A stretch of 64,000 bases of DNA from Nakaseomyces glabratus (Eukaryota; Ascomycota; Saccharomycetes; Saccharomycetales; Saccharomycetaceae), in contig NC_088958.1 in NCBI RefSeq assembly GCF_010111755.1, positions 558,001-622,000 on the forward strand, read 5' to 3'. The notes under the pieces were generated by a model, which saw only the letters and a list, made by a program, of their open reading frames with translations, ran no database searches and had not been told where the DNA came from. Shown piece after piece: positions 40,521-50,646 of the stretch (position 1 is the stretch's first letter; every line of letters starts with the position of its first letter). The position numbers and the translations under genes were made by a program.

Positions 40521-41866
40521 TGTAAAATAGTTAATAATTTGTTGTGTAGTTTTGTTACCTTTATGAATATGATTCTATTAAATGCTACATTTTTTGTTGG
40601 GGGTCGCTAAAGATACAAGTTAGTGTTCCTATTTATATAATCGAATAAGTGCTAGTAGCTTAATTGACAACAATCAATGGCAATATTAAACCGGGGAAGG
40701 GTGATGTCCGTTATTATTTCCGCCGTGCTTCCTCCATTTCCGAAAGGAATTTTCTCCCATGAGAGACAACGCCATGATTTCCCGGGAGTACCTCTTAAGT
40801 CAAGTTTGTTCAATGAGTTCAGAGCTGGGTCTGTTTGCCCATTAGGTATTTGAGTTTGTATATGAGGGCACCCTGCCTGTGCTCAAGTCCAGGGGGATCG
40901 ACGAAAGTTCCTAATTCCCACAGTGAAAATCTCGCTGCGCGCCATTCTTCTTCCGTATTATCTAATCTATGATCGTTGATGAACTGTTTATTCTGTACTG
41001 CGTACGTTGCTGTCAAGTACGACCTTTGTCCCGGGTTCGTGGTCAAGGTCAAGGTCGAGTAGCTCTGGAAGTACAGAGAAAGAGCAGGAGAAAGTTTCGT
41101 TTCTCCCTCCTCCCTTTCCCCTGGCAGTTAACAGACACGCAAGATTTATCAAGAAGGTGATTGCCATGTTGCGAGATTTATGGATCTAATGTCGCCAGCA
41201 TCAAATGTCCCAGAAAGTGAAGCATCTCGCTGCGGTGTATATGCTGAGTTCACACTCTGTACCTCTTGTACCTCTTGTACCCCTGTAACTCTGTGTGGAT
41301 ATACCATGGATATGGTGTATATGGATATTGCATGGATATTCTATTCAGAACGGGAACAGGGAAAACACGGAAAACATGAGCATTCTGGGAGAGATAGCTC
41401 CCGTACGATTGTTCTGGGTCCCCTTGTCCCAGGAACTTCTGGTACGGGTTTGTACCTATCTTATTCCCGTCCCTCCATATGCAACGGAGTTCTTACTCCC
41501 TGCAGCTGTCCACTGCTTCCACTGCTTCCACTGCTTCCCACTCTCTCTCCCCTCTCACTACAGACAAAACCGTGCACGCAGAGATTGAAAAGCAAAACAA
41601 AAAAGCGGACGAGACAACGGCTATTATTCCCATTGATCCCGTTGGGAAAAGGTAAAGCGTTTCGCCCGGCAGAGCAGTGATGTCATACGTATTCCTAGCC
41701 GTGCGGCCTTTGCGTGGAACTTCAAAATCCTGCTTTGTGTCTTTTCTGCTTCCACGGTCTTCTCTCTCTGCGTTGCATTTCCTCACCCTAGCAATCGTAT
41801 TACCCGGAACAAAAGAAATGGGTTGTTTGTGCTGTGTGTTGTGTGCAGAGAAGTAAAAAAAACTAA
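40521..41866. other. Intergenic region FLR2 to tRNA-Leu, rich in short tandem repeats
   Basis: The FLR2 promoter should lie in the first few hundred bases. From about 40860 to 41800 the DNA is less AT-rich and full of short direct repeats: TACCTCTTG twice from 41260, ATGGATAT several times near 41307-41340, and CCACTGCTT three times at 41510-41536. Long open frames cross this part on both strands (41180-41680 plus, 41493-42110 minus), but one overlaps the tRNA gene and neither resembles a known family. Confidence 0.55.
41855..41862 (-). terminator. RNA polymerase III terminator of tRNA-Leu
   Basis: A run of eight T on the minus strand starts four bases after the end of the tRNA, as expected for Pol III termination. 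Confidence 0.85.
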
Positions 41867-41975
41867 TGAGAGATAAGGGATTCGAACCCTTGCATCCGAA
41901 GATATCAGAGAATTTAAGCTTTAAGTGTTTCAACTCACCTAAATCTGACGCCTTAAACCACTCGGCCAACCTCCC
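41867..41975 (-). tRNA. tL(UAG): tRNA-Leu (anticodon UAG) with a 27-nt intron
   Basis: The gene folds as a class II tRNA. The acceptor strand starts GGGAGGT and pairs with ATCTCTC with two G-U pairs. The D-arm contains GGCCGAGTGGTTTAAGGC and the anticodon stem is TCAGA/TCTGA. The long variable arm is TATCTTCGGATG and the T-arm AAGGG-TTCGAAT-CCCTT includes the B box. The anticodon loop reads TTTAGG before an intron (41911-41937, with a possible one-base shift), giving UAG, which reads CUN leucine codons. The same tRNA in S. cerevisiae also carries an intron. The discriminator base is A. Confidence 0.93.
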
Positions 41976-42373
41976 AGTGTTTCTGTGTGAGAACTTTGGT
42001 TGTGTAGAATGCAGTTGTTGAATATCAAATTTTCTTACAGACAAAAAATAATCAACTTTGACAATTCGAATAAAGTAACAATGTATAGCCTGAGAGCGTA
42101 AGAATTTCAAACAAAATCAACATATACATTTAACTTATTTTTAAAAGCTTATATTCTCTATATTCTAATATCTTTTTTTTTTTACTGGGAGTTGTGTTAG
42201 GTTTGTACCTATACTTTCCATAAAGGTGGCAAAGGGGGTTAGGTCTCACGAAAAAATCGGCAAAGCTGCTACTATTTCAAAGCAAGTGGGCACTTTACAA
42301 AGTTTATAAAGGATCGAATGGCCTGTATCTTAGGTGTAAATTTCGGTCATTGACAAGCACAGCCAGATAGGAA
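41976..42373. other. Intergenic region tRNA-Leu to PRE10
   Basis: This region contains the PRE10 promoter with a perfect PACE element at 42225-42233 and a T-rich tract at 42172-42182. No gene was seen. Confidence 0.6.
42225..42233 (+). promoter_or_regulatory. PACE element (GGTGGCAAA), Rpn4 site of PRE10
   Basis: This is an exact proteasome-associated control element, about 140 bp upstream of the PRE10 start. Rpn4 binds it to coordinate proteasome gene expression. Confidence 0.9.
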
Positions 42374-43246
42374 ATGACTTCAATTGGTACAGGGTACGAT
42401 TTATCTAATAGTGTGTTCTCTCCCGACGGGAGGAACTTCCAGGTTGAATACGCCAACAAGGCGGTCGAGAATGGGGCTACCTCAATAGGTATCAAGTTCA
42501 ATGACGGTGTGGTGTTCGCTGTGGAAAAGATTATCACTTCAAAACTTCTGGTGCCTAACAAGAACTTGAAGATTCAGACAGTAGACAAGCACATTGGTGT
42601 GGTATACTCGGGATTGATCCCAGACGGTCGTCATTTGGTGAACAGGGCCCGTGAGGAGTCTCAAAATTTCAGGAAGATGTATGGGTCAGCTATCCCAGTG
42701 GATGCATTCGCAGAACGTGTCGGACAGTACGTCCAGGCTCACACCCTGTTCAACAGTGTGAGACCCTTCGGTGTCACAGCCATTTTCGGCGGTTGCGACA
42801 AGAACGGCCCCCACTTGTACATGCTAGAACCAAGCGGTACTTACTGGGGATATAACGGTGCCGCCACTGGTAAAGGTAGGCAGACAGCCAAGGCCGAGCT
42901 GGAAAAACTTCTGGATAAGACTCCGGAGATGTCTGCAAAGGAGGCTGCCAAACACGCTGCACGTATAATCTACATGGCCCACGAGGACAACAAGGAAAAA
43001 GATTTTGAACTGGAGCTAAGTTGGTGTTCAGTATCGGAAACTAACGGTGTACATAAACTGGTACCAAAGGACATACTGAACGAGGCAATTGAGTACGCCA
43101 AGAACGAAGTAAACGGCGACGACGACGACAGTGATAGCGACAGTGACAGTGACAACGACAACGACAACGAGAAGAAAGACAAGGACAGTGATGACGAAGA
43201 CGTGGATACAAAGAAAGATGCTGATGGTGATATCCAACTAGAATAA
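42374..43246 (+). CDS. PRE10: 20S proteasome subunit alpha 7
   Basis: Pre10 (alpha7, YOR362C) is part of the alpha ring of the 20S proteasome. The protein has 290 residues. The N-terminus has the alpha-subunit signature YDLSNSVFSPDGRNFQVEYA. Further conserved blocks are GVVYSGLIPDGRHLVNRARE, YVQAHTLFNSVRPFGV, YMLEPSGTYWGYNGAATGKG and HEDNKEKDFELE. The C-terminal tail is strongly acidic with Asp-Ser and Asp-Asn repeats (about 245-285), as in other yeasts. The start is supported by the family N-terminus and by the upstream PACE. Its neighbours are not those of S. cerevisiae. Confidence 0.96.
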   Translation: MTSIGTGYDLSNSVFSPDGRNFQVEYANKAVENGATSIGIKFNDGVVFAVEKIITSKLLVPNKNLKIQTVDKHIGVVYSGLIPDGRHLVNRAREESQNFRKMYGSAIPVDAFAERVGQYVQAHTLFNSVRPFGVTAIFGGCDKNGPHLYMLEPSGTYWGYNGAATGKGRQTAKAELEKLLDKTPEMSAKEAAKHAARIIYMAHEDNKEKDFELELSWCSVSETNGVHKLVPKDILNEAIEYAKNEVNGDDDDSDSDSDSDNDNDNEKKDKDSDDEDVDTKKDADGDIQLE

Positions 43247-43781
43247 GCGCTATCCCTCACAATTCCCTCCAATTGAAGAGTTTTTCAATGCATATAATAT
43301 ATATTATATATCTATTTTCCAAATACACGCAACAAATGTAAATTGTAAGCAGAAAAAAAATTAGAAACAAGTAGCAAAATAATCTGTGCAATACCCAAGT
43401 GCTGTGCAGATTTGCAGACTGCAAAGGCATGCAATTGTATAACGTATTACTTTGAGAACTGCCTCTCTGCTATAATCAAAACGTGACACGTGACTCTTTT
43501 ATATATACTTTGCATTAAAGCCGAAAGTGAGCCATCACATATATTTTGGTCACGTGCGGTATCTTTCCCTTGGTACTTCTGCGCAGCTGAACCTTCTGAA
43601 AGTCCCCTCTGCAACTTTTTCATCAATTTTTTTTTCATTAATCGCAGTACAAGCTAAGTTTGGCAAAGGAAGGTCAATACTCGAATAAATGAGTAATTAA
43701 CTTTACAAGTTTAGCTATTGATAAGAGGTATGCTAAAGAAATACACAACAACTCACTTGTACAAATTAACATACTCAAACG
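43247..43781. other. Intergenic region PRE10-TIM9 with two CACGTG boxes
   Basis: The first half is 3' sequence of PRE10 with TATA-rich tracts. The TIM9 promoter contains CACGTG at 43487-43492 and 43551-43556. Nothing else was recognised. Confidence 0.55.
43487..43556. promoter_or_regulatory. Pair of CACGTG E-boxes upstream of TIM9
   Basis: Two CACGTG cores (43487-43492 in ACACGTGAC, and 43551-43556 in GTCACGTGCGG) lie about 295 and 230 bp upstream of TIM9. Cbf1-type bHLH factors bind this core and act on many respiration genes in post-duplication yeasts outside the S. cerevisiae lineage. Confidence 0.6.
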
Positions 43782-44045
43782 ATGGATCAACTTAATGCCA
43801 AGGAACAACAAGAATTTCAAAAGCTTGTGGAGCAAAAGCAGATGAAGGATTTCATGAGACTTTACTCTGGTCTAGTTGAAAGATGTTTCACTGATTGTGT
43901 TAACGATTTCACATCTTCAAAGTTGACCAGCAAGGAAGAATCCTGTATTCTAAAGTGCTCGGAGAAGTTCTTAAAGCACAGTGAGAGAGTTGGTCAACGT
44001 TTCCAAGAACAAAACGCTGCTTTGGGTCAAGGTCTGGGCCGTTAA
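43782..44045 (+). CDS. TIM9: Small Tim chaperone Tim9
   Basis: Tim9 is an intermembrane-space chaperone that with Tim10 escorts hydrophobic carrier proteins to TIM22. The protein has 87 residues, the same length as yeast Tim9. The twin CX3C motif is complete: Cys35 and Cys39 ([11 protein letters not shown]), and Cys55 and Cys59 ([11 protein letters not shown]). These form two disulfides after import by Mia40. The end [20 protein letters not shown] is nearly identical to yeast. There is no presequence, as expected. Confidence 0.97.
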   Translation: MDQLNAKEQQEFQKLVEQKQMKDFMRLYSGLVERCFTDCVNDFTSSKLTSKEESCILKCSEKFLKHSERVGQRFQEQNAALGQGLGR

Positions 44046-44867
44046 GAATATGCTATATGATATTATTGAGCTTGAATATATCGGAATCTAATTTTATCGG
44101 ATTGTCTAGTTTAGCACAATGATGATCTATGTTTATTCTCGCCATGCATATATATACCCATCCTTTTCATTCCTTGATATTGCGCTGAGAAAAAAAATAT
44201 CGTCTGGGAAAATAACAATATCCTCCATGTACATAGTAGTTTTACAGGTAATTTAATTATTATTTTAAATATAAAATATTAGTAATTGAAATATAACAAT
44301 TGAAATAAGCTATATTCTATGCTAGTTCTTCTTTTTCGGTATGCGAATCAAAATCATATAATTAGGAGATAGGTATCATTTGACTCTTTGAAACGAATTA
44401 ATAATATCCAATTTTGGTATTTATATACTTATTAAACCTAGATAGGATATTTGTTATTATACAGCATTACTATGGCTCTTTTGTGTTAAGTGAATAAATA
44501 AAAAGCAATAGTTATTTTGGAAATGAACGTTTATGAACTTGAGCAAGTTCTGTAGTTTATAATGAAGGGAAGTAGTAAAATTGAATGAAAAACATTGTGG
44601 AAAATCATACAGGTAAAATTGTTTTGATTGATGAAAGGGTAAAAAACAGTAATAAACATCATGCATATTGAGTATCACTCTCTCACTATTGGGCCATGCC
44701 ATGGAGAGAAATGAAAACTCTAAAAAATAAAAAATAAATTGATTTCTGAATGGTCTTAGAAAAGAGACTGATGAACTTTTCGTAATGTAATAGCAATAAA
44801 GACAAATAGCATGAAAAATCTGGTAGTTACGATATTAAATGACGTTCAGAGTTTTTCATCCTGTTTT
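44046..44867. other. Convergent intergenic region TIM9/CCR4
   Basis: These 822 bp of very AT-rich sequence lie between two convergent genes. The longest open frame (44457-44702, minus) has no resemblance to a known family. I see nothing else in it. Confidence 0.5.
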
Positions 44868-47489
44868 TCACACTTTTCTGCTACCACTGTTGCTATTTTG
44901 GGTGTTATTCGACTTTAAAAATTCGTATCTACCTAACAATGGGATATGGTCACTTGGGAACTTGTCATTAGGGAAACCAATAAAGTTGGATACATATTCG
45001 CTGTCTACTTCACCCAATAGGCCACGTACTCTCAATGCCTGAGAAGAGAACCATATATAGTCGATAACGTCAGTGAAAGAAGGAGTGAAATTGGTGAATG
45101 CCAGTTCACCAATACAGTTATAACTTGATTTCAAAGCTAAGTTATGAGAGAAGTTATCTTCCGAGAAGTAACCGAAATCTCTGTCCTTACCATCATGGTG
45201 ATGTTGTACACGGCCAGTGCTGAAAAGTTCATACACGGAGGAAGATAAGTAGGAGTTCAAATCACCACAAATAACCAGTGGATATTTCTTTACATCTTGT
45301 TTTGGATTTTGTTCCTTCAACAGGGTTTCCATGTGATCCAATAAAACACCGACTTGGAATGTTTTGACATCATTGAATTTTGGATCCCAGTGTAAATGAG
45401 TAGTGACTAGCCACATTATTTCTCCAGATTGGATGTGTTGTAATTTCATGACAATTGCAACGTTATCTTTGTTCATAGCACGGTTTAGATAGTCCTCCGT
45501 TCTTTGGAACTTCTTATGTTTCATCCATAGACCACTGAAATCCACACATTCCTTAAATAACATCTTAAACTTTGAAGTTTTATAAAAAGCACAGCAACCA
45601 TCAACCTTCTTCGAATCCTTTGATTGCATAGTCTTGGCTCTCGTTTTCGCATGGAATAAACCAGTATAACCATGCTTCTCTAGCAAGGGTTGCCAGAAAT
45701 CCTCAAATGTCTTGGCTTCAACTTCTTGTAGACAAATTATATCGGTATTAAAATTTAAAATTTGTTCCTTAAGCTTCTCCCTCCTGTAATCCCAACTTAA
45801 AGCCCAAGATGGTGTATAACGATACATTTTGGGAGTCGCATAATGTTGGCACAATGTATTGTAAGATAGCATTGTAAAACTTTTCTTTTGCATATCGCTA
45901 GATAGGTTCCTTTCTGCTTCCTGTACAGTATCGTATTCCTTTTCTGGCTCACCGTCAGCATTAATCTCAATAAACTTACGGTCATGTGGATATGGAACCT
46001 CTGGTCTATTATCTCTCAAGTAAAAGATCAACCCTGTAAATGATTTCTCAGTCAAAATCTTCAGCAATTCTTTGTCAAGCGGATTACCTTCACAGCCCAA
46101 GAATTGAATGTTGCAAAGGTTTCCTAATTCCCAAGGTAGTGTTGTAATTTGGTTATCAAAGAAATATAAGTATTTCAATTGATAGCAGTTACCAATTTCC
46201 TTAGGCAGTTCCTTCAATTTATTATGAGATAGATCTAAAACTCTCAAGTTCTTTAGGTTTCTAATTGAAGATGGGATGGATTCAAGGCCATTACCATTCA
46301 GATACAATCTAGTTAAAAAATCATATTTCATCAAATTTGGGCTGATGTTAAAAATCTGTAGATTGGAAAGATCGATAGCATGCCATATTTGATCGTTGTA
46401 CTTAGTGTCTTTTGGAGCCACCATGCGATTTTCGACTTCGTCATCCTCATCAATGCTATATTGAGACAATTTCTTATGCTGTAGTAGTAAGGAAGGAGTT
46501 GAAGGTTGTTCACGAGAATTATTCATGTCTATCTTAGATGTTGTTGGCGTAGAAATAGTGGAGTTTGTTGTTGTTGAAGCTGTATTTGGGGCGGACATGC
46601 CTTTGAGTTTGGAGTCATCTGGAGCCATAATATCCATTAGTGCCTGTTTGGTACAATCCACCAAAGACTTGGATGTCTCAGCAATCTGGGATTGTGCCTG
46701 AGCCTGCTGTTGTGTTTGATTTTGTGGTGGAACCTGTGTCGCTAGATATTTTTTCATGGCGTTTTGTCTAGCATATATATTGGGCTGTCCAACTGATTGT
46801 GCGGAAACAGTAGCTAATTGCAGTTGTAATTTCCAAATTGGATTGTTCATAAGTGAGGGGTCTTCTAGGTGAGGATGGTACATAGGATTGTTTGCATTAG
46901 CGTTAGGTTGAATTGGTGGGGCAGCCAATTGACCTGGGGTGTTTCCGAAAGTTGAAATTCCTGGCATTCCGGAATTCATATTGCCTCCTGCCAATGAGCT
47001 ACCGCCAAGATTTCCAATGATGTTGTTATTTCTTAACACATTGGCGTTGCCCATTGGTATATTGTTATTGCCACCAGTATTATTATTGTTCATTCCAACA
47101 TTGCCATTGTGGGCACTACCATTCCCCATTGGCATCCCACCCATTGGTAACTGCATTTGAGCCGCAAGACTGTCCTGCTGTTGTTGAGGAATTCCCATGT
47201 TGTTGGGGTTCTTATTGATTAACTGGTCCAGTAATTGGTGAGAGTTATTATTTGGGATTCCAGACACTGGGTTACCACTCATCAAGCCATGATTAATCAT
47301 GTTCTCATTTCCAGTATTCGAACCTGCTCCACCCATCATCATCCCAGGTGGTGGCAAATTTGTATTCATCATATTCATCATGGTATGGGGTTGCATTGAT
47401 ATAGGTTGTTGTTGTGGTTGTTGGGCTTGCTGTGGCTGCGGCTGTTGTTGTCCCATTCCAGGGTACCCCATCATTGATATGTCATTCAT
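44868..47489 (-). CDS. CCR4: CCR4-NOT deadenylase Ccr4
   Basis: Ccr4 is the catalytic poly(A) exonuclease of the CCR4-NOT complex, the main cytoplasmic deadenylase. The protein has 873 residues. The N-terminus [16 protein letters not shown] opens a Gln/Asn/Met-rich region. A leucine-rich repeat block at about 375-485 (for example [19 protein letters not shown]) binds the NOT scaffold via Caf1. An endonuclease/exonuclease/phosphatase domain covers about 535-865. Its active-site blocks are [46 protein letters not shown] and PSDHIPLLG. All catalytic blocks are present. Order CCR4-ATS1-FUN30 matches S. cerevisiae chromosome I. Confidence 0.96.
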   Translation of the reverse strand: MNDISMMGYPGMGQQQPQPQQAQQPQQQPISMQPHTMMNMMNTNLPPPGMMMGGAGSNTGNENMINHGLMSGNPVSGIPNNNSHQLLDQLINKNPNNMGIPQQQQDSLAAQMQLPMGGMPMGNGSAHNGNVGMNNNNTGGNNNIPMGNANVLRNNNIIGNLGGSSLAGGNMNSGMPGISTFGNTPGQLAAPPIQPNANANNPMYHPHLEDPSLMNNPIWKLQLQLATVSAQSVGQPNIYARQNAMKKYLATQVPPQNQTQQQAQAQSQIAETSKSLVDCTKQALMDIMAPDDSKLKGMSAPNTASTTTNSTISTPTTSKIDMNNSREQPSTPSLLLQHKKLSQYSIDEDDEVENRMVAPKDTKYNDQIWHAIDLSNLQIFNISPNLMKYDFLTRLYLNGNGLESIPSSIRNLKNLRVLDLSHNKLKELPKEIGNCYQLKYLYFFDNQITTLPWELGNLCNIQFLGCEGNPLDKELLKILTEKSFTGLIFYLRDNRPEVPYPHDRKFIEINADGEPEKEYDTVQEAERNLSSDMQKKSFTMLSYNTLCQHYATPKMYRYTPSWALSWDYRREKLKEQILNFNTDIICLQEVEAKTFEDFWQPLLEKHGYTGLFHAKTRAKTMQSKDSKKVDGCCAFYKTSKFKMLFKECVDFSGLWMKHKKFQRTEDYLNRAMNKDNVAIVMKLQHIQSGEIMWLVTTHLHWDPKFNDVKTFQVGVLLDHMETLLKEQNPKQDVKKYPLVICGDLNSYLSSSVYELFSTGRVQHHHDGKDRDFGYFSEDNFSHNLALKSSYNCIGELAFTNFTPSFTDVIDYIWFSSQALRVRGLLGEVDSEYVSNFIGFPNDKFPSDHIPLLGRYEFLKSNNTQNSNSGSRKV

Positions 47490-48750
47490 TACTTATAATC
47501 TCAAATTCTTTTGCAGTTCCTCTTTCAATTTTGAATCTGGTTCGGTTCTTTTCGTATTTAAATGTGCTCAATTGATATATTTTCAGATATTCTATGTTTG
47601 ACTTTATACTCTGTTCGTTTCACGATGTGAATTTGATAGCATAAAGAGTCAGAGTCAATTTCCTAACAAATTTAAAGTATCCAAACCTAAAACTTTATAT
47701 TTTCTCTTTATTTTTCTTTTTTGCTTGTGAAAACAAAAACTAATGAAAAGAAAACGAATTCAAATTCAATTGCAATATATTTGAAGTTGTAAATATATTC
47801 CTTGAGACAGTAAACTCCTAGTTGAGGGGAATTGGCAACTATTTTGTTTCCCTTTATTTGAATTTTTGTTTCAACTGTTGATTAAAGATAGAAATTGGCA
47901 AAAATACCTGAAAGCCTTTAAGTTCCTATTTTGATTATATTTACTCTAGTTTATTGGCAAATGATGGCGTACTGCGAATATTGAAGGCAACCGTTATAAG
48001 AATCAACCTTTGTACTATTCAATTTTTCTATTTTTTTTATCATGCAGGAGGAAAAAGTAACAGATGGAAGGATTCGGATGAAAATTGAAAGCTAAAATTC
48101 TCATTTATCACTACTTACTCCCCCTTGGTCAATGGAGGCCTTCATGGTCAACAAATGAACTCACTTCTCACTAACAATCGCCTCAATCATCTCTAATCGT
48201 AGATGACATGGTCTTGTCCAGCCGGCAGCTTTTTAGATTCATCATCTTCCGGCCTTTCATATATCAATGAAACATATCATTTGGAAGTAAAATCACACAA
48301 CTAAAGTTACTGGGTTCTTAAATTCACATATTAAAGTTGTACTTTAAATCTCTAAAATATGTGAATTGTGTAGATGAGGTGGTTTGCAATCGATATTCAC
48401 TAATACGTGAATAGTCATGTGGTGTAAAATAAAACACTCGTGCAACGGTTCATGTGGGCATTCGTCTATATACAATGTGCTTTCCGCATACCGGGCATAT
48501 TGGTTTCTGTCTTATTAGTAAACTTTAGTTTATTCGTCGCTTGGACACTGATCATCTCTTTCTTATACATGTATATATATGATATGGTGATACTGATTAT
48601 TACCTGATGCTATAAGACATATTTCCCATCGTGATTTGTTATTCTTATTCTAAAAGTAGTACAGTATTGGTTCACATTAGGATAAGGAAGCGGTTATTCT
48701 TTATTTTGCAAATACGTAGATTTGGAATATTTAGCTATAGTTTTTTTATG
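47490..48750. other. Intergenic region upstream of CCR4 and downstream of ATS1
   Basis: This 1.26-kb stretch has no convincing gene. It contains a long AT-rich CCR4 leader or promoter and a notable nested inverted repeat at 48321-48367. Confidence 0.55.
48321..48367. repeat. Nested inverted repeat
   Basis: AATTCACATATT (48321-48332) pairs perfectly with AATATGTGAATT (48356-48367). Within the loop, TTAAAGT (48331-48337) pairs with ACTTTAA (48341-48347) around a TGT loop. The inner arm overlaps the outer arm by two bases, so the two stems cannot both form completely. Confidence 0.8.
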
Positions 48751-49882
48751 TTACAGAATTGCTAATGTGTCATTGCTTACAATCCATGTAGTTGCACAAC
48801 CTCCATAGACCATTGGTCTTGAAATGGCTTTTGCAACTGGATTTAAGGGACTTGTGACATTATGTTTGTCGTTTACCCATTGCTTTTCTTCATGGTCTTG
48901 CACTGAACCACAGTTACCGTGTTCACCCCAACCCCAACAACTCAATTGATACAGTTCGTGGTCGTTATGGTCTCTGTCCTTTGATACCAGTATGCCGTGT
49001 TCACTGCCAGTAGTGAAATTAGCAATACATTCACTAGGTGATAGCTGGCTTTGGTCGAATACTTGGCCATGAATATTGTTCCCATAGGAGTGTATCTTAT
49101 TCGGATCCGATTTATCTCTAATGTGAATAGAACTCCACATACTTTTAACCTCAAGTTCTTTAGCAAACTTCCATCGTGTTTCAAAATCTTTAGTAAAATC
49201 TTCTGGGGTTTTACCATTGACATGAATGATCTTACCTTGTGGGGTCATGAGCAGGTTGAAATCTTTGCCCATCACTACGTTAGCCACTCTGATTTCAAAG
49301 GTTTCATACATTACTATGGGACTAGCCAGTCTTCTACTCTTGGGTTCGTTTATTTGGCATTTAGTATTGTTTCCCCATGCATAGACAATGCTACCATTGT
49401 CTTCTTTTTTGTCCAGTACCAATATGCAGTTTTGAAAAGATGAATAAACTCGGTAACCTGCATACTTAGAGCAGTCCATTACCAATTCAAAGTTGGATTT
49501 ATTCTCTAGATTACTACTACCAAGCCCTAGTTCACCTTTTAAACCAGAACCCCTGCTATAAACTTTCCCATCGGCTGTAACGATAGTAGTGGAGTCCCAG
49601 CAACAGGTAACATCTATGACATTATACCCTGAACAAATCTCCTTCCACCCGATAATCTGTTTGGCTTGATCATCGGAGCAAAGTTGGCCTAGGGAGTTAT
49701 CACCACATCCCAAGACTCTGCCAGTGGAGAGTAATATCACTGTATGGTTACCACCACAGCTTATCTTCGTTACATCTATATCAGTCGGCAAGTCCAACGA
49801 CTTTATCGGTATCATCGTGTCTTCATCATGATCGAGGCCTAAGTTGGTAGTTACCGTTAGAACCAAACCCGTAGACCAACAT
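48751..49882 (-). CDS. ATS1: Kti13/Ats1, RCC1-like protein, predicted to need +1 ribosomal frameshifting
   Basis: Ats1/Kti13 is an RCC1-like beta-propeller that binds Kti11/Dph3 and supports Elongator-dependent tRNA wobble modification and diphthamide synthesis. The gene is split into two frames. Frame 0 starts at ATG 49882 and reads MLVYGFGSNGNYQL, then stops four codons later. The rest begins in the +1 frame with GLDHDEDTM and runs to 48751. S. cerevisiae Ats1, as I recall it, begins [22 protein letters not shown], so the two pieces join exactly at CTT-AGG-C (49843-49837). That heptamer is the Ty1 +1 frameshift signal. The frameshifted product has about 376 residues. Later blocks are CGGNHTVIL, YAWGNNTKCQINEPKSRRL, ATGSEHG-type strands and GGCATTWIV. 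Initiation inside the +1 frame, at the Met of DTM, would lose the first propeller strand. It lies between CCR4 and FUN30 as in S. cerevisiae. Confidence 0.92.
49837..49843 (-). promoter_or_regulatory. Programmed +1 frameshift heptamer CTTAGGC in ATS1
   Basis: CUU-AGG-C is the minimal Ty1 slip site. The leucyl-tRNA on CUU slips to UUA while the ribosome waits for the rare arginyl-tRNA reading AGG, and then GGC is read. It sits at codons 14-15 of ATS1, exactly where the conserved protein changes frame. The unshifted frame ends at TGA after 18 codons. Confidence 0.88.
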
Positions 49883-50646
49883 ATCTTAACTGCAGTTTCT
49901 GTACTACTTCTAATAACAACTGAAAAATGGCCTTTCTATGAAGGTAGGTTGGTACAGCCTGTTTGTAATGTGCATCTGTTCAAAACTACAAGTTTGTGAT
50001 ATATAAAACTTTTTATATAACTTTAATCTATGTATATTGATCTCCCAGACACCCTTTACAATGAAGAATGTGAAGGTTACGGCTACAGCTACGGCTACAG
50101 CTACAGCACTCTGAAGTCCCCCTAGGTGATACTGACAGTTGTGCTCATCGCCTTACTTCACGGGTCAACTTAAGTCCATCTCTCTTGTCAAAGTTTACTG
50201 AAATTCGTTACGTGAAAGCTGAAAAAAAAAGGCAAACTTTTGTTTCTGTGAAAAAAAAAATTAGCAAACAATAGTTTTCGTGATTTATTCAGTATATTGT
50301 AACAATAGCTTGATTCAATACTGATTTAGAAACCACTCATTTCTTGAGAATATTGTCACTTAGCTACAATAGCATATCCAAACAAATAGGATAGATTTCA
50401 AAGTCCCTTAGCTCTCCAATACTGGCAAGGTTACAAGAAATAACTTCGTGTATATAAGGCATCAACCATTTAAAACGTGATTAGTTGGAGTAAGCAGTTA
50501 TTGACTTTGACAGTGGGGTTATTTCAATAAGTAGGAACGATTGGAAGTTGCTCAGAGTCAAATACGGCAGCTTATCGTAAATATTCGATTTTTAACTAAG
50601 CGGTTGCTAAGTTCAACAAGATAAGATTTATAGTGGTATAAACGTT
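49883..50646. other. Divergent ATS1-FUN30 promoter region
   Basis: The region holds two perfect tandem copies of GGCTACAGCTAC (50081-50104) and two A-rich tracts near 50222 and 50252. No gene was seen. Confidence 0.5.

Noticed and set aside
40730..40755. TTTCCGAAA as part of a centromere CDEIII
   Set aside because: There is no CDEI (TCACGTG) within the expected distance and the intervening DNA is not sufficiently AT-rich.
41180..41680. Open frame of 166 codons
   Set aside because: It consists largely of short tandem repeats, overlaps another frame on the opposite strand and resembles no family.
41493..42110. Open frame of 205 codons on the minus strand
   Set aside because: It runs through the tRNA-Leu gene and its intron, so it is not a protein gene.
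43487..43556. CACGTG boxes as a centromere CDEI element
   Set aside because: No CDEIII-like motif with an AT-rich CDEII of suitable length was found beside them.
48751..49866. ATS1 as a simple 371-codon gene starting at 49866
   Set aside because: That frame begins with TTG and its first residues (MVLTVTTN) do not match the family, while the conserved N-terminus is in another frame. Treated as the downstream part of a frameshifted gene.
49820..49882. ATS1 as a pseudogene or sequencing error
   Set aside because: Cannot be fully excluded, but the break falls exactly on the Ty1 slip heptamer and the rest of the gene is intact, so a programmed shift is the better explanation.
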